Source: Streblospio benedicti (Eukaryota; Annelida; Polychaeta; Spionida; Spionidae). Taken from it: 64,000 nt of DNA. Position 1 is the stretch's first letter, and the number at the start of each line of letters is the position of its first letter. A model generated the notes under the pieces. That model did no database searches. It saw only the letters and a list, made by a program, of their open reading frames with translations, and was not told where the DNA came from. A program made the translations under genes and the position numbers. Below, piece by piece: positions 47,681 through 64,000 of the stretch. The DNA lies in assembly GCA_019095985.1 (NCBI GenBank), contig CM032664.1:52131765-52195764 (forward strand). The letters run 5' to 3'.

Positions 47681-48306
47681 ACACTACAGCGGGGAGATGT
47701 TTGCATTGTGACGTACATCAAAGAGTGCGCTGTGTTGACATCTTTATTGAGTAAATTTAAACAGATAGGTCATCACAAATTTTCATAATCACATTATACA
47801 TTGTACATAATATAAATTTTTATTTGTTAATAACATTTCAAAATATTAATATTAATAGTGTTCATACTGTAAAGTTATATGGATAAACTTCCACAATACT
47901 GTGTAGACTCTGTATGTTTATTATTGATCCATCTGTAGATAGCCTAATCCATTGAACGTTTTTTAAATTGATTTTATCCTATATAGATTTGTATGTAAAA
48001 GTGAAAGTGGATACGCTTTTTTTAATGTCACTTCATCTACTCAGTAATTAAACTTAAATAGACTCGAGTTAGCAATGGATACTGAAGTTATATGCTGAAT
48101 TTGTTGTAGAATCTATGTGTTGGCTGTTGTTTATGTTATAAAACATCAGATCTAGTATCTAAATTATGTCAGTACAGACTACAGTACTAGTAAGTACTGA
48201 ACTTATTTCACGTGCATTTTCATTTTATAGATCCTCTATATAATTGTAAATCCGAAAACCGAATGAACAACTTTGTAATTCTATCAAGATAAAAAACAAA
48301 ATCAAA

Positions 48307-50184
48307 ATGTTTGACTATCTTAGAAAACCAGATCCATTGGTAATGAATGAGAACAAGGCAACAAATTTACAACGTTTTGTGAAATGTTTTGACATCTTCA
48401 TTGGTGCAAGTGATGCTGCAGACAAAAGTGAAAAACAAAAATGTGCCATTTTTCTAAACCTTGCTGGAGAAGAAGCAATTGAAGTGGCTGAAAATTTTAC
48501 GTATGCCGAGGGTGAAGATAAGGAGTGTTTAGAGGTACTCAAAAGAAAATTTAAAGAGCTGTGTGATCCTGATGTAAATGTGATAGAGGAAAGGTTGAAG
48601 TTTAATGCACGATGTAGAGAGCCATCAGAATCTATGTCTTCTTTTATTGCATCTCTCCGAACACTAGCAAAGACTTGCAATTATAAGCAGATGACTGATG
48701 AAATGATCCGTGATCGCATAGTTGGTGGTATTCAGTGTGAAGCTGTTACTAAACAAATGCTCAAAAAGAAAGATCTTACACTTGATGACGCTGTGGAGAT
48801 TTGCGAGGCATATGAGGTATCAAACGAGCCTGTGAAGGATATGAACCAGTCAACTGGTGTTTTTAATTCTCTTGATTCAAATGGCCTGCATGCAGTGACT
48901 ACCACCATACAGAAACACTCCCACAAATCTATTAATGAAGTATTGCAGAATGGCATTAATTGTGATGATAGTGGGGATGATTGCCACGAAGCAAGCACTT
49001 ACCCTGCATATGATGAGGAATATCAGCCGGACCTAAATAGAAAAGTGGAATCAAATTCAGATTGTGGTATTGAACAAGAGACAATAACCTCAAGTTTAGA
49101 AAACCTGAATTCCAAGCCAGAAGTAGAATTAGAACCATTTTACTCAAAATGCAGCTCAGCAGAAGAGAAAACATTCGAATGCAAGTATTGTAACAAAGTG
49201 TTTGGAAGAAAAGCATCTTTGACAATCCATATGAAGTCTCACACTGGTGACAAAGCAAGTAAAAAGAAAGAAAAAGAGCGAAGTTTAGAACAAACACTAT
49301 GTTACCAGTCTTTTAAGAAAGAAAAATCTCTGAAAATGCATAATGAAATTGAGATGCCTATAAAGGGTAATGTAACTGACAAAGTATTTGAGTGTGAAGT
49401 TTGCCACAAAATCCACAAGACTAGAGCGCGGTTGAAAAATCATATGGTAGTCCACAGTAATGAGAGACCTTACGTCTGTGATGTTTGTGGGAAACGTTTT
49501 AAAACTCAACAAACTATAAAGAGTCACAGTGAAACACACACTGAAGTAAGACCTTTAAAATGCAAATTTTGTGAAAAAACATATCGTCTAAGTGTCTGTT
49601 TGGATGTTCACATGAGAACGCATACAGGGGATAAGCCCTTTCAGTGTGCTGTATGTGGGAAGTGTTTCGCACAAAATTCAAGCCTTATTAATCACAAGAG
49701 GATTCATACTGGAGAGAGACCATTCCAATGTACAATATGTGAAAAATCTTTTCAAGTCAAATCATATTTGCTTATTCACGAGAGAGTGCATACTGGCGAC
49801 AAACCTTTTGTGTGTAATGAATGTGGACAAAGTTTTAAATTTCTGACAAGTTTTAAAAAACATACTAGGACAAAACATACTGTAGAAAGACCATATAGTT
49901 GCACGATATGTGACAAATCATTCAATTATGAATGGGACTTAAAGCATCACATGAGAATCCATAGCGTGAAGCCTTACGTGTGTAAATTTTGTGATAAGAG
50001 ATTTCATGAGAGATTTCTTCTCACAAGACATGAACGAATACATACAGGGGAAACACCATTTAAATGCTCGATTTGTGACAAAGGTTTTGCACGAAATGAC
50101 TATTGCCAAAAGCACATGGCAACTGTTCATGGTCACATTGTTACAAAAAAAGCGAAACTTGATACTGAACATATGGATATGTAA
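48307..50184 (+). CDS. Gag-derived domain plus C2H2 zinc-finger protein
   Basis: A 625-residue protein in one open exon, apparently whole. Residues about 18-175 resemble the capsid region of Ty3/gypsy-type gag: FLNLAGEEAIEV, then ERLKFNARCREPSESMSSFI, LRTLAKTCNY, DEMIRDRIVGGI and KDLTLDDAVEICEAYE, in the order typical of those proteins. An acidic linker (about 180-285) follows. Then come ten canonical C2H2 fingers (290-312, 361-383, 389-411, 417-439, 445-467, 473-495, 501-524, 530-552, 557-579, 585-608) and one degenerate finger (331-346), with TGE/DKP-type linkers, and a basic end (KKAKLD). The finger array predicts a nuclear DNA-binding protein; the capsid-like part should mediate self-association, as SCAN does in vertebrate zinc-finger proteins. 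No protease, polymerase or long terminal repeats are seen around it, so I regard it as a host gene built on an ancient element domain. Codons are AT-rich, unlike LHFPL2-like and TKFC. Confidence 0.88.
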   Translation: MFDYLRKPDPLVMNENKATNLQRFVKCFDIFIGASDAADKSEKQKCAIFLNLAGEEAIEVAENFTYAEGEDKECLEVLKRKFKELCDPDVNVIEERLKFNARCREPSESMSSFIASLRTLAKTCNYKQMTDEMIRDRIVGGIQCEAVTKQMLKKKDLTLDDAVEICEAYEVSNEPVKDMNQSTGVFNSLDSNGLHAVTTTIQKHSHKSINEVLQNGINCDDSGDDCHEASTYPAYDEEYQPDLNRKVESNSDCGIEQETITSSLENLNSKPEVELEPFYSKCSSAEEKTFECKYCNKVFGRKASLTIHMKSHTGDKASKKKEKERSLEQTLCYQSFKKEKSLKMHNEIEMPIKGNVTDKVFECEVCHKIHKTRARLKNHMVVHSNERPYVCDVCGKRFKTQQTIKSHSETHTEVRPLKCKFCEKTYRLSVCLDVHMRTHTGDKPFQCAVCGKCFAQNSSLINHKRIHTGERPFQCTICEKSFQVKSYLLIHERVHTGDKPFVCNECGQSFKFLTSFKKHTRTKHTVERPYSCTICDKSFNYEWDLKHHMRIHSVKPYVCKFCDKRFHERFLLTRHERIHTGETPFKCSICDKGFARNDYCQKHMATVHGHIVTKKAKLDTEHMDM

Positions 50185-53100
50185 TGAAAGGAGTTTGTTG
50201 AGCTAATACACATCATGTACTTGTTGTTTCACTGAGGTCATAATTGCTAAGTAACAAATAATGGCAGGAATTGGTTTTAAAAGAAATGTAAACATTAGAG
50301 AACATAAACTGGGATAAATACTGAAGATGAGTGAATGCATGTGCAGGGAACCGACCATAAAGTTGTAGGCATGTAAACTATGATTGCTGTTATTGAATAT
50401 TGTATTATACATGTAGGTAATCTATGTTTTGCAATATTATCGAAGGTGGTTCTTTATTCCATGTAATCATATTTTCTTCTATGCTGAGGATGTGGCCATG
50501 ACCAAATATATTCACATGTAAAAATGTACTGTAGATCACTTGTATGCAACATTCTGTAGTACTGTAGACGACGCAGAAGACCATCAAAATGCCAGCCACA
50601 CACTCACGAAATTTTAAGCGCGGGGCTCCACAATGGGGACTCCACCAAAATAAAGGAAACACTGAGTTCATAGCTTTATTTTCTATTTTCAGTTATTTAA
50701 TATATAGAAAGTCATGATGCGTCAACTTATTGCTTTAAAATTTTGACTAAATTGAATGATGAACATGTGTTAATGATTCTTTGACAGATCAGTTTATCTA
50801 TTATTAGATACTTTTTTTGAAAAATATTAGCCAAGTTAAGTGAGATTTTCATCACGGTGCTACAGAATTCTAAAATAGGTCTAATCGTAGGTCATCAAAT
50901 TAACCTGTAGAGATACTGGGTTTTATAGATAGCTTATAAATATTATGCCAAATCAATCAAAACTGTGTATCCCGGGCTGTGTATGAGGCGATTTACTATA
51001 AATATGTAGATAATGTGGTCCTTTATATATGAAGTTAGCGGTATGTCAATGTCACAAATTATACAGACATCATGGAGAAACCGAGCCATCAAGCCAGGGA
51101 ATGCATTTCACGACAATACAGTATTAACCAGTCTCAGATTACAGCATGGTGCATCATGTTAAATATGTGATATTGAAAGTTTTCATAAATTTCAAAATGC
51201 ATTAAGCTTTGTACTTTTATTTTATATGAATGTACAATATAATTACATTGGTAAATCTCATCCTGTTTAAACAATAAATAATTTCCAAAACACTGCTTAT
51301 AGTCTATACTCTTACATGTTCGGACAAATTCTAGGTAAGGTTTTTTGTCCGTACAGACTCCATTCCCATTATGACCCATGGGTATTAGACAAATGCTTTT
51401 CTTTGTAACCATCCATCATGCCTCTAATATACAATGGAAAGCATATTTCTCCCAATACAATGTATATTAAACATTCGTGCTATAAGAAAGGCCAGAGAGA
51501 CGACTAGAAATGATGCATGATTGGAGAACACTTACATGGGGTTCAGTATTATTTATAGTTCACGTAACGTCTTATCTAAATACTAAAAATAGTATAATAT
51601 TCAATATAATAGCCACCGTCCACCACAGAGCACTTATTCTGCCAACTGAAACTATGTATTTCACTATAGACCAGTGCATTAATTTAGAATTTTATATTAT
51701 CAATTATCTGAATTAGGGACAAAATCGAATGCTCCATGATGCAAGGTTTGGCATAAGCTGTAGTGTTTAAACTTATCACTAAATTTAACATACAGTGTAG
51801 CTACTGAACACTTGAGCAAAACTTGCAAATGCATAATATAATCTTCAATAATATATAAAAAATACTTCATAACTTCAAAATATAACGGACTAATGGCTTC
51901 AAAAACTTCCCTCGTATGATTAACATAATGTAATAGCTATTTACAATATATTTGAGAAGTTCCATATTGAATTAATAACTTCAAGAAAATTAGAACCAAA
52001 TATAGTTTTATAAATGATTAAATACAAAATGCGTAGCAGACTTAAATAAAATACAATAAAATAAATAACATCCCTTGACCAGAAGGAATGATGAGATCAG
52101 TTGAAAATAAACCTGCTTAAAACATTACAATGCTTGAAAATCTTCAAATTTGTAAACAATTTTGTAAGAAAAATTTAAGATTCTTGACTCCATCACAAAA
52201 TTATTACTTCCTTGGATTTGATATTTTGTCATGCTTCAGGAATCATGGTACATAAAATGAGCATCATCAGGGTATGGTAAGGGTGGGTAACATGGAAGTC
52301 ATCTGCTGATTAAGATTTGGGCCACCAGTTGGCAAATATCTAGTAGCCCGAATTCATGATATGGTGGCCCAAATTCAAAACGTTTTTTTTTCTTAATATT
52401 TACAATAAAAACTATTGTTATTCTAAGTGATTTTATGTTCTAATTTAGTACATACATGCACACTTTTTGTCAGTTCTACTCTTACTGTTATGGCAAGCAA
52501 GCTCCTACCACTGTATTGACATGGCTGATGACATAGCTTCCATTTGACTATATCAAGTGGCCCTGACAGAACTTCTTACATTCAGAAATGTCAGATCTAT
52601 GTTCCAGGGGCAAATTTTCTGAAATTTTTTACCCTAATATTGTATCATAAAGATGTACATTCACGATCAAAAACATGATTACGGTACCACACCAAAGGCT
52701 TCAAAAATAAGTGTAAATACAGATTTACATATAATCGCAGATATATTTAAGTCAACAACAATCTAACAATATAAGATATAGAGATTCATTTTTTTGTAAA
52801 AAGCATACAAGCAGCTCCTTGTACAAAACAATTCATTCAATAAAATAAAATCACGTTTCACATGTTCACATACACGCCTTAGACTACCGGTAAATATAGG
52901 GATAAAAATAATTTCACGTCCATTCATATACTTTACCAGAAGTTATATATTAAAATTTGTTTGCACCATCCATGGTTTACTTTGAAGACTATGTTTTGGG
53001 GTTTCAGAATGCTAACATCTTACAATCCCAGAGGTGCAAAGTAACTAATCTACAGACAGAAACTTACCCTGCAAGATTCTCTTGAATGTTTCAATACCAA

Positions 53101-53296
53101 ATGTATCAATTCGATACATGCAAAACAATCTTGATGAAATCTAATCTAAATCTATCATTGAATCAAGACTACAGATCATTTCAACAGATCACCAGCATGC
53201 TATTACGACAATGTCATGTTTGTATCAATAGCACAATTGTACTCCATTACTGTCATTTACGATGTACGCAACCAAGCACCAAATATGACACCTGTA
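50185..53296. other. Intergenic between zinc-finger gene and XKR
   Basis: About 3 kb between convergent genes, AT-rich, no gene seen. AATAAA at 50649-50654 is a candidate poly(A) signal for the zinc-finger gene. A SINE fragment lies at 52474-52573. The part next to 53296 is probably XKR 3' UTR. Confidence 0.65.
52474..52573 (-). repeat. SINE fragment (3' body)
   Basis: Read on the minus strand: GGCCACTTGATATAGTCAAA, TGGAAGCT, CAATACAGTGGTAGGAGCTT and GCTTGCC, collinear with the right half of the SINE copies at 11185-11912. The tRNA-like head is absent here. Confidence 0.7.
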
Positions 53297-58764
<5,468 letters not shown>

Positions 58765-59642
58765 ATTTATGTTTGATGTTCTGTTTTGGGGAGTAGAACA
58801 TATGTGCTTGTTACTCTTTTTATCGAAAAAATATGCATCCCGTTTATAAAGTTCACCCGCTTCCATTTCGAAATTTTGTACGAAAATCACGTGATGCATG
58901 ATGGCTACTTTTTGTTGACGACGAGCATATTGATCTATTTCGAAGTAAACTGCGAGTATCAAATTAATGCCACGACAGGAAAAATGATTATATTTAGTGT
59001 TGAAAAATAGTGGTAGGTCAAATATATATTTTCTGTAAATTTCTGCGTCTGTTTCTTAATATAATCAGATTCCTTGTATAATTCTGTGGGAATTTTGGTT
59101 TGAAATTGTATTTTACGGTTTATTCTGCTCATTTTGATCCAAAAGAGTAAAAAATTATGTCTCCATTTTTTTTTCGACCATTTTCTCAATATTTAGCTAG
59201 GTACCCATTACGCAAAAATACATTCTTGCTAATAACATTTTGATCATTAACGATACAGCCATGACTTTGGTTGGGGGGTTTATAAGGGTTGTCAATCTCC
59301 CAATTTTTTCTGCTTCGCTCTCCCATCTCTGCAAATTTGTATTGCCGCTCTCCCATTTCCCACTTATTTCAGCCATCTGCCACTTTAGGGAGTGGTCACA
59401 AAATATAGAGGAGGGGGGGGGGGACATGAAGAGAAATTGGGTGTGGGGTCGTGAAAAAAAAAATCATGGGCTAGGGGTGGGGGCGCAATTTTTTTAATAC
59501 TAACCTTCTAAAAAGTTACGCGCTTTTGTTGCGAATTGGGACAACGAATATCATGAATCGCACTAGTATAGCTGATAGCAGTTTAATAGCATTTATCATT
59601 TAACTTCAAAACACAAATAAAAACATTAATATTCTGCAAGAT

Positions 59643-59648
59643 TTTATT
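59643..59648 (-). terminator. Candidate poly(A) signal
   Basis: AATAAA on the minus strand, 38 bases after the TAA at 59686-59688. The close spacing supports the small coding exon at 59686-59813 as a true terminal exon. Confidence 0.45.
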
Positions 59649-59685
59649 CTTTATACAATCAGTTACATATTAAGAATGACATGGC

Positions 59686-61047
59686 TTAGTCTTTCAATTC
59701 TATTGCAGTATCAGCAATGCAATGTTTCTCAGCCGCCTTCTTTGCAGCCTTCTCCTGTCTTTCCTTCTTTTGTCTCTTGCACTCTTTCTGCCTCAGCTTG
59801 ATCCTTTTATTCTCTGTAACTCTAAAATCCATTGTATCAAACGATTGATTATACCAAATATATATTTCACATTATTAGTATGCTGATCAGCAGATAATTA
59901 CTCTAAAATACTAATCAACTCGCAAATTCGAGTGGTTTATCCATTTGGCGACTGGGGTTCGATTTGTACCTACCACTTTGGATATTGTCTTATCAGTCAC
60001 GTTTTGGGCGAGAACACTTGAAAATTAAGCCGCCATACAGCGTGGATTCAACACCTTTTTACTTATATTTCGTGATATGACAGCCCTTGTACCCTTACAA
60101 TATTTTGCAGCGTAGCGTGGATAAAATCTTTCCATTCATCAGAGGTGCTTGGCCAAGAGTAAGCTGCGATAATTTCCATAAAAATGCACATATATCGATC
60201 ATCTTTTCACCAAAATGTGAAGAAACCACTTCCAGTTTACCCCATTCCCAATTTCTCCAATGTTTTGAAACCAACCAACACATTTCCAATACTTAGAAGA
60301 AGCTCTATACAGTTCGCCGGGAATATTTTGTGGGTTTTTTTTGCAACAACAGCGTCGAAGTAAATGTATCTCAGTAATAAAAAAATAATTTAAAATATCT
60401 AATATATGTTTTTGGTAATTATTTATATTTTTGATGGAAGAAGGGGTACTCAGGCTAAGACAGTGATATGCAGGGAAAACAATGAATAATCAATTTGTAC
60501 AGTTAACATGTAAAACCATAAAAAAGAAGAAAAACATTATAGAAATACCTCCATTTCATCAAAAATAAAAAAATAAACTACTTTTCTCAGAAAAAGAATG
60601 GACCAGAGAGCTTCTAGAGACATGCATCTAAAAAAAATATTGTGCGGGAGCATGCCCCCAGACCCCCCTAGCTATACTTACTGACTAAGCCACTTGCAAC
60701 TGTGCCTTTGGCGCTCACTTCCAAGGTCCTACCTTTGATACTCCCCTTTTCAGCAACTTTGAATTTGGCTAGTGCCTTTTGAATATTTGGCCATTAATAG
60801 CAGTGGGCTAGTGCTCCTGTTATTGCTTTTGCCAAACTGGCTAGAGGAGTGTGAAATAAGAGTAATTCCCTGTGATCACAAATCTACTGCTGTTCTTCCA
60901 TCATTTCAAATGCTCCAAAATCTTTCCACCTTCAACAGCTAAATCTTCATTTTTTCTCTTTACCCTCAACTTGATGTCATCTATTGATATAAATAAATCT
61001 TCCATCTCTTCTATAGCTTTATCACTTGGGAGGTGGTGTCCCTGCAT
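59686..61047 (-). CDS. Small Lys/Glu-rich protein, 3' exons
   Basis: Two short minus-strand frames, each 48 codons from ATG, look coding. The upstream one (60901-61047) has an acceptor TTATGCAG before 61041 and encodes LPSDKAIEEMEDLFISIDD, KLRVKRKNEDLAVE. The downstream one (59686-59832) has an acceptor TTACAG before 59813 and encodes NKRIKLRQKECKRQKKERQE, KAAKKAAEKH and ends IELKD. A donor GTGGAA at 60929 would join 60930-61041 to 59686-59813 in phase, giving one charged, probably coiled-coil C-terminus of about 79 residues. The donor is weak and the join is inference. A possible first exon (ATG at 62389, donor GTAGG after 62363) would fit in phase but is very short. I do not recognise the family. 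It lies upstream of XKR on the same strand. Confidence 0.4.
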
Positions 61048-64000
61048 AAGATGTAATCGTGTGATAGTTTATCCTGATTCTGTCTGATAGTATGCGATAG
61101 AATAATTAATAATGGGACGGGGGGTATGGAAAAAAAACATACAATGTGCCAAGGGGGGGGGGGGCATGAAAAAATATGGACAGGCCGATAGGGGGGGAGG
61201 CATGATAAATAATTGTCAAGAAAACTATTTCTCTTCACGCCACCCACCCCCCTCTGTAGTTAATGACAATGGCATTTCCATATCACAATATATTATATCC
61301 TCACTATGTTTCTAAAATAAAGGTAAATTGGTAAGTATTTCCAAAAATAAAGACTTCAGTATTTTTACCAAGTTGGTTATTGATTTATTTCAATTCTATT
61401 GCATCATGTATTTAGTGATAGAAAAGACAAATATTCATAGTTTAATAGCTGCGAGGAATGAAGAACAGTTTTTACTATAATTATGGAGGTAATTCTACCC
61501 TTTTGACCTTAAAAAGCCCTCAAGGTCAAATATAACATGATTTTTAGAATCCTTATATGCTATTTCCTATCAATGAATAATAGTAATAATGTGTCTAAAA
61601 CAGATATTTAAAAAGTTATGGGCAATATTATGTCAATTTTGGCGGTCATTTTGAAGATCGCATAAAAATCAACTTTGCCCAACTTGGATTTTTTGGAATT
61701 TTTTTCCCACATTCCCGAGACCTAAAAAAACACAAACACACATAAATTTGTTTGTTAGTCAAAATTTCCATTTCAATGTTAAAATTGACTGGCCTAATTG
61801 ATATTTACTTCGCTCTTACTAATTTGACGTTCATTACTAAAACATTTACAGAATTACACAAGACATTATGCACTATAGTTCTGAATATTTTAATAAATGC
61901 GTTAAAGTACAATTTTATAATTTGAGAGGGAGGATATCATCCACCAATTTTAGCATTAGATTAGAGATTATGGAGAATCAATTCGAGCCCTGTGAGAACA
62001 ATTTGTTTGTGAATACAGGTCTAATAATGGCTAATTAGCAATGACCTATCAAGTACATTTACATTTATTGCATTAAAAGTCTCAATCCAGTGATTCCACT
62101 CCCAATTACACGTATGCATTCCTCATATATTCCTCTTTCTTTATAAAAAGATATTAGTTATCACAACGCATGCATCACTGTTTTTTTTTACACCAGGACA
62201 GTCTTACACTATACATGTATATACTATTGTTTGCGCACATTGTGGAGTAAACCAAGAGACATTTGATTTAATTAGCCCCAAGTGTATCAGTATTCAATAT
62301 GTTGATTTTAATATAGATTTTCGGTCGATAATAATTAAAGTAAATTGCTACAGATCTCCTACGCTTTTTTCTGTGGTTTGGCCGATCATGTTTCTTCAAA
62401 CTTTAGTAACGGGTGCTATCTTCTAGGCGCTACCAAGTTACCAAAAAACGACGGATCCAGACTTCGATATTAACCAAGAACTAAAGTTAAACTAAGATTA
62501 TCAAAATGTTAATTATGGTTAAAGAAAATTAGTTTCAGTTGTGTAATTGTTTGTCAACCAAACTGCAGGCTGGCAGCTTGGTAGGTGATGTGTTTGTGAG
62601 CGTACCAGTGAAAGTGACATTGGTGCGTGATTGTGAGTGATCAATATTCATGTTGTACAAGACTTAATAATCTCTCTTTGCATGTTCTGTGCATTACAGA
62701 AGTTTGGGGCAATCCGTTTGAATTGCTGTCAAGATATGACCTTCCCCGACAGCGACCTATGGGATTATTGACTGGGGTTCATGGAGGGTTAGCGTGGGCC
62801 GTGCGCCTGTCAAGAAAGATAAACTCACAGCCATACCTGGGGAATTGTCGACGCATTGAACAAACTCCCATCTTCATGGAGCCCAGAGGTAGGCGGAAAA
62901 CAGCCCGCTTCAGGATTAACAAGGGCCATGCATTTTATCTTGCAGAATGCTACCAATAATATTTGTCAATTATATTCATGGTTTACTGTGGGGTTATTTT
63001 TGCAAAATTTGGGCAAAGTTTTGAATGTTTCTCTGAAAAAATAATACTTTTTTTCTAATTTGATATGGCGCTTGAAGTTCCAGGCGAGAGAAGTGGTGAA
63101 GTATTTAATTAACTCAACTCAGTTATGATTCAGTGGGGATGAAGCAATGAATGTTAAGACACGACATATACAACACGCGTACACTACAATATCCTGGCAA
63201 CCGTGATCTTGCCATTAACAAACCCCGCACCGTAAACACCTTAAACTCGGGAAACAGAGCATTGACAAAATCTAATTACACGGAGGTCGTACAAAAAGAC
63301 CTGGCATATTTTCACACCATTATTTTTGGTTTCCTGCCACACATCATGGCAAATATTTGCATAATTCAAACAGCAATAACCATTAAAGCAATCGCAGAAA
63401 TTGCACTTATAACAGTAAATGAAGTACAGCGTGTGAGCATTCACGCATCCGGCCCTGCTCGTCAATGAAGACCTTTCCTTATATTGAATTTTCCCTTTCA
63501 CTCGCTATCTCTAAAGATCAGGTGGCAAAATCCTTTTTGGCCTTCCAGCGCCCTTTGAGGGTGCATTAGGGCGTGGGGTGAGAGTGGCCGAGGGTAGACA
63601 GACGCATGTGGGAAGGAAACCTGTTTGAAGAGAGAGCAGGAACCGCCGGACAGTTAATCAATGATCAGCTAAACAGGCTTGCGTAAAAGTACATGGGAAT
63701 TCTAACTCATTACTTGGTTTGGTATTTTGCGGACGTGTATGTAATTAATTGTGTATCAATTATACACAACTATAAAGTTACTAGAAACATAATCCACAGC
63801 ATCATGGAAGTTCAAACGCAGCAACGATTGACCATCTTTCTCCACCACCCCTCCCTCTCTCCGCCACGAGATGAACAAAGTTGTGCGAAAGTGCGAAGTT
63901 GAAAGGTGTTAAGTGCAAATCAAATTAACGGAAAACTTCAGTCACTTGGAGCCGTCGGCAGCCAGCAATTTCAAAGTCCATTGTAAGAAGAAACAAATGT
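61048..64000. other. Right flank, mostly non-coding
   Basis: No gene recognised. It contains G-runs with CATGA spacers (61119-61204), a possible orphan exon (62700-62888) and a unique-looking block at 63300-63600 that includes an ATTTGCAT octamer (63353-63360 region). The nearby stretch 60640-60675, with GGGAGCATGCCCCCAGACCC, resembles a dispersed repeat common in marine animals. Confidence 0.5.
62700..62888 (+). CDS. Possible orphan exon
   Basis: An open frame of 189 bases lies between an acceptor (GCATTACAG) and a donor (AGAG|GTAGGC), with the same phase at both ends. It encodes VWGNPFELLSRYDLPRQRP, LLTGVHGGLAWAVRLSRK and FMEPR. The translation is not low-complexity, but I recognise no family and see no partner exon. 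It may be chance. Confidence 0.2.

Larger units (their letters stand above)
46182..48306. other. Divergent intergenic TKFC / zinc-finger gene
   Basis: About 2.1 kb between two divergently transcribed genes, so the promoters of both should lie here. It holds an inverted GCGCGC repeat (46728-46790), a poly-C tract (47042-47055), a 23-base direct repeat (47292 and 47522) and a tRNA-like SINE head (47606-47680). A possible acceptor (TTTTATAG) for a 5' UTR exon of the zinc-finger gene ends at 48230. Confidence 0.6.

Noticed and set aside
48307-50184. Intact retrotransposon copy
   Set aside because: Only a capsid-like domain is present, followed by host-type C2H2 fingers. No polymerase, protease, integrase or terminal repeats lie nearby, so a host gene is the better reading.

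Overview
This is a gene-sparse stretch of animal nuclear DNA. It shows GT-AG introns, long AT-rich non-coding spans, CA, CAG and CTG microsatellites, a tRNA-derived SINE family and many short inverted-repeat DNA elements. Two runs of exactly 100 N (14234-14333 and 58589-58688) are scaffold gaps. The protein-coding content (an LHFPL tetraspan protein, an animal-type fused triokinase/FMN cyclase and an XKR protein) points to a bilaterian. The repeats suggest a marine invertebrate, but the phylum cannot be fixed from the sequence alone.

Layout. 1-12083: no gene seen; repeats, a composite palindrome at 11185-11912 and a locally duplicated block near 9.2-10.2 kb. 12084-14074 (minus): the last three coding exons of an unrecognised acidic protein with a cysteine-packed C-terminus; its 5' part lies upstream, near the first gap. 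14334-33830: about 19 kb without a recognisable gene, with scattered repeats and some blocks that look like cis-regulatory DNA. 33852-39782 (plus): complete six-exon coding sequence of an LHFPL2-like four-pass membrane protein, with a (CTG)22 run in its 3' UTR. 44421-46181 (minus): a dihydroxyacetone kinase (TKFC) whose whole coding sequence is in one exon. 48307-50184 (plus): a 625-residue protein joining a capsid (gag)-derived domain to an array of C2H2 zinc fingers. 53297-58764 (minus): an XK-related (XKR) scramblase-family gene with 13 recognisable coding exons; exon 1 runs into the second gap. 59686-61047 (minus): two small exons of an unrecognised lysine/glutamate-rich protein. 61048-64000: mostly non-coding, with one possible orphan exon.

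Gene relations. LHFPL2-like and TKFC are convergent, TKFC and the zinc-finger gene are divergent (about 2 kb apart), and the zinc-finger gene and XKR are convergent. There is no operon or evident shared pathway. The most noteworthy item is the gag-derived domain plus C2H2 array. Its layout parallels the vertebrate SCAN-zinc-finger proteins but may have arisen independently. Second is the XKR gene, with a roughly 540-residue cytoplasmic tail carrying candidate caspase sites, a cysteine cluster and a C-terminal PDZ-type ligand.
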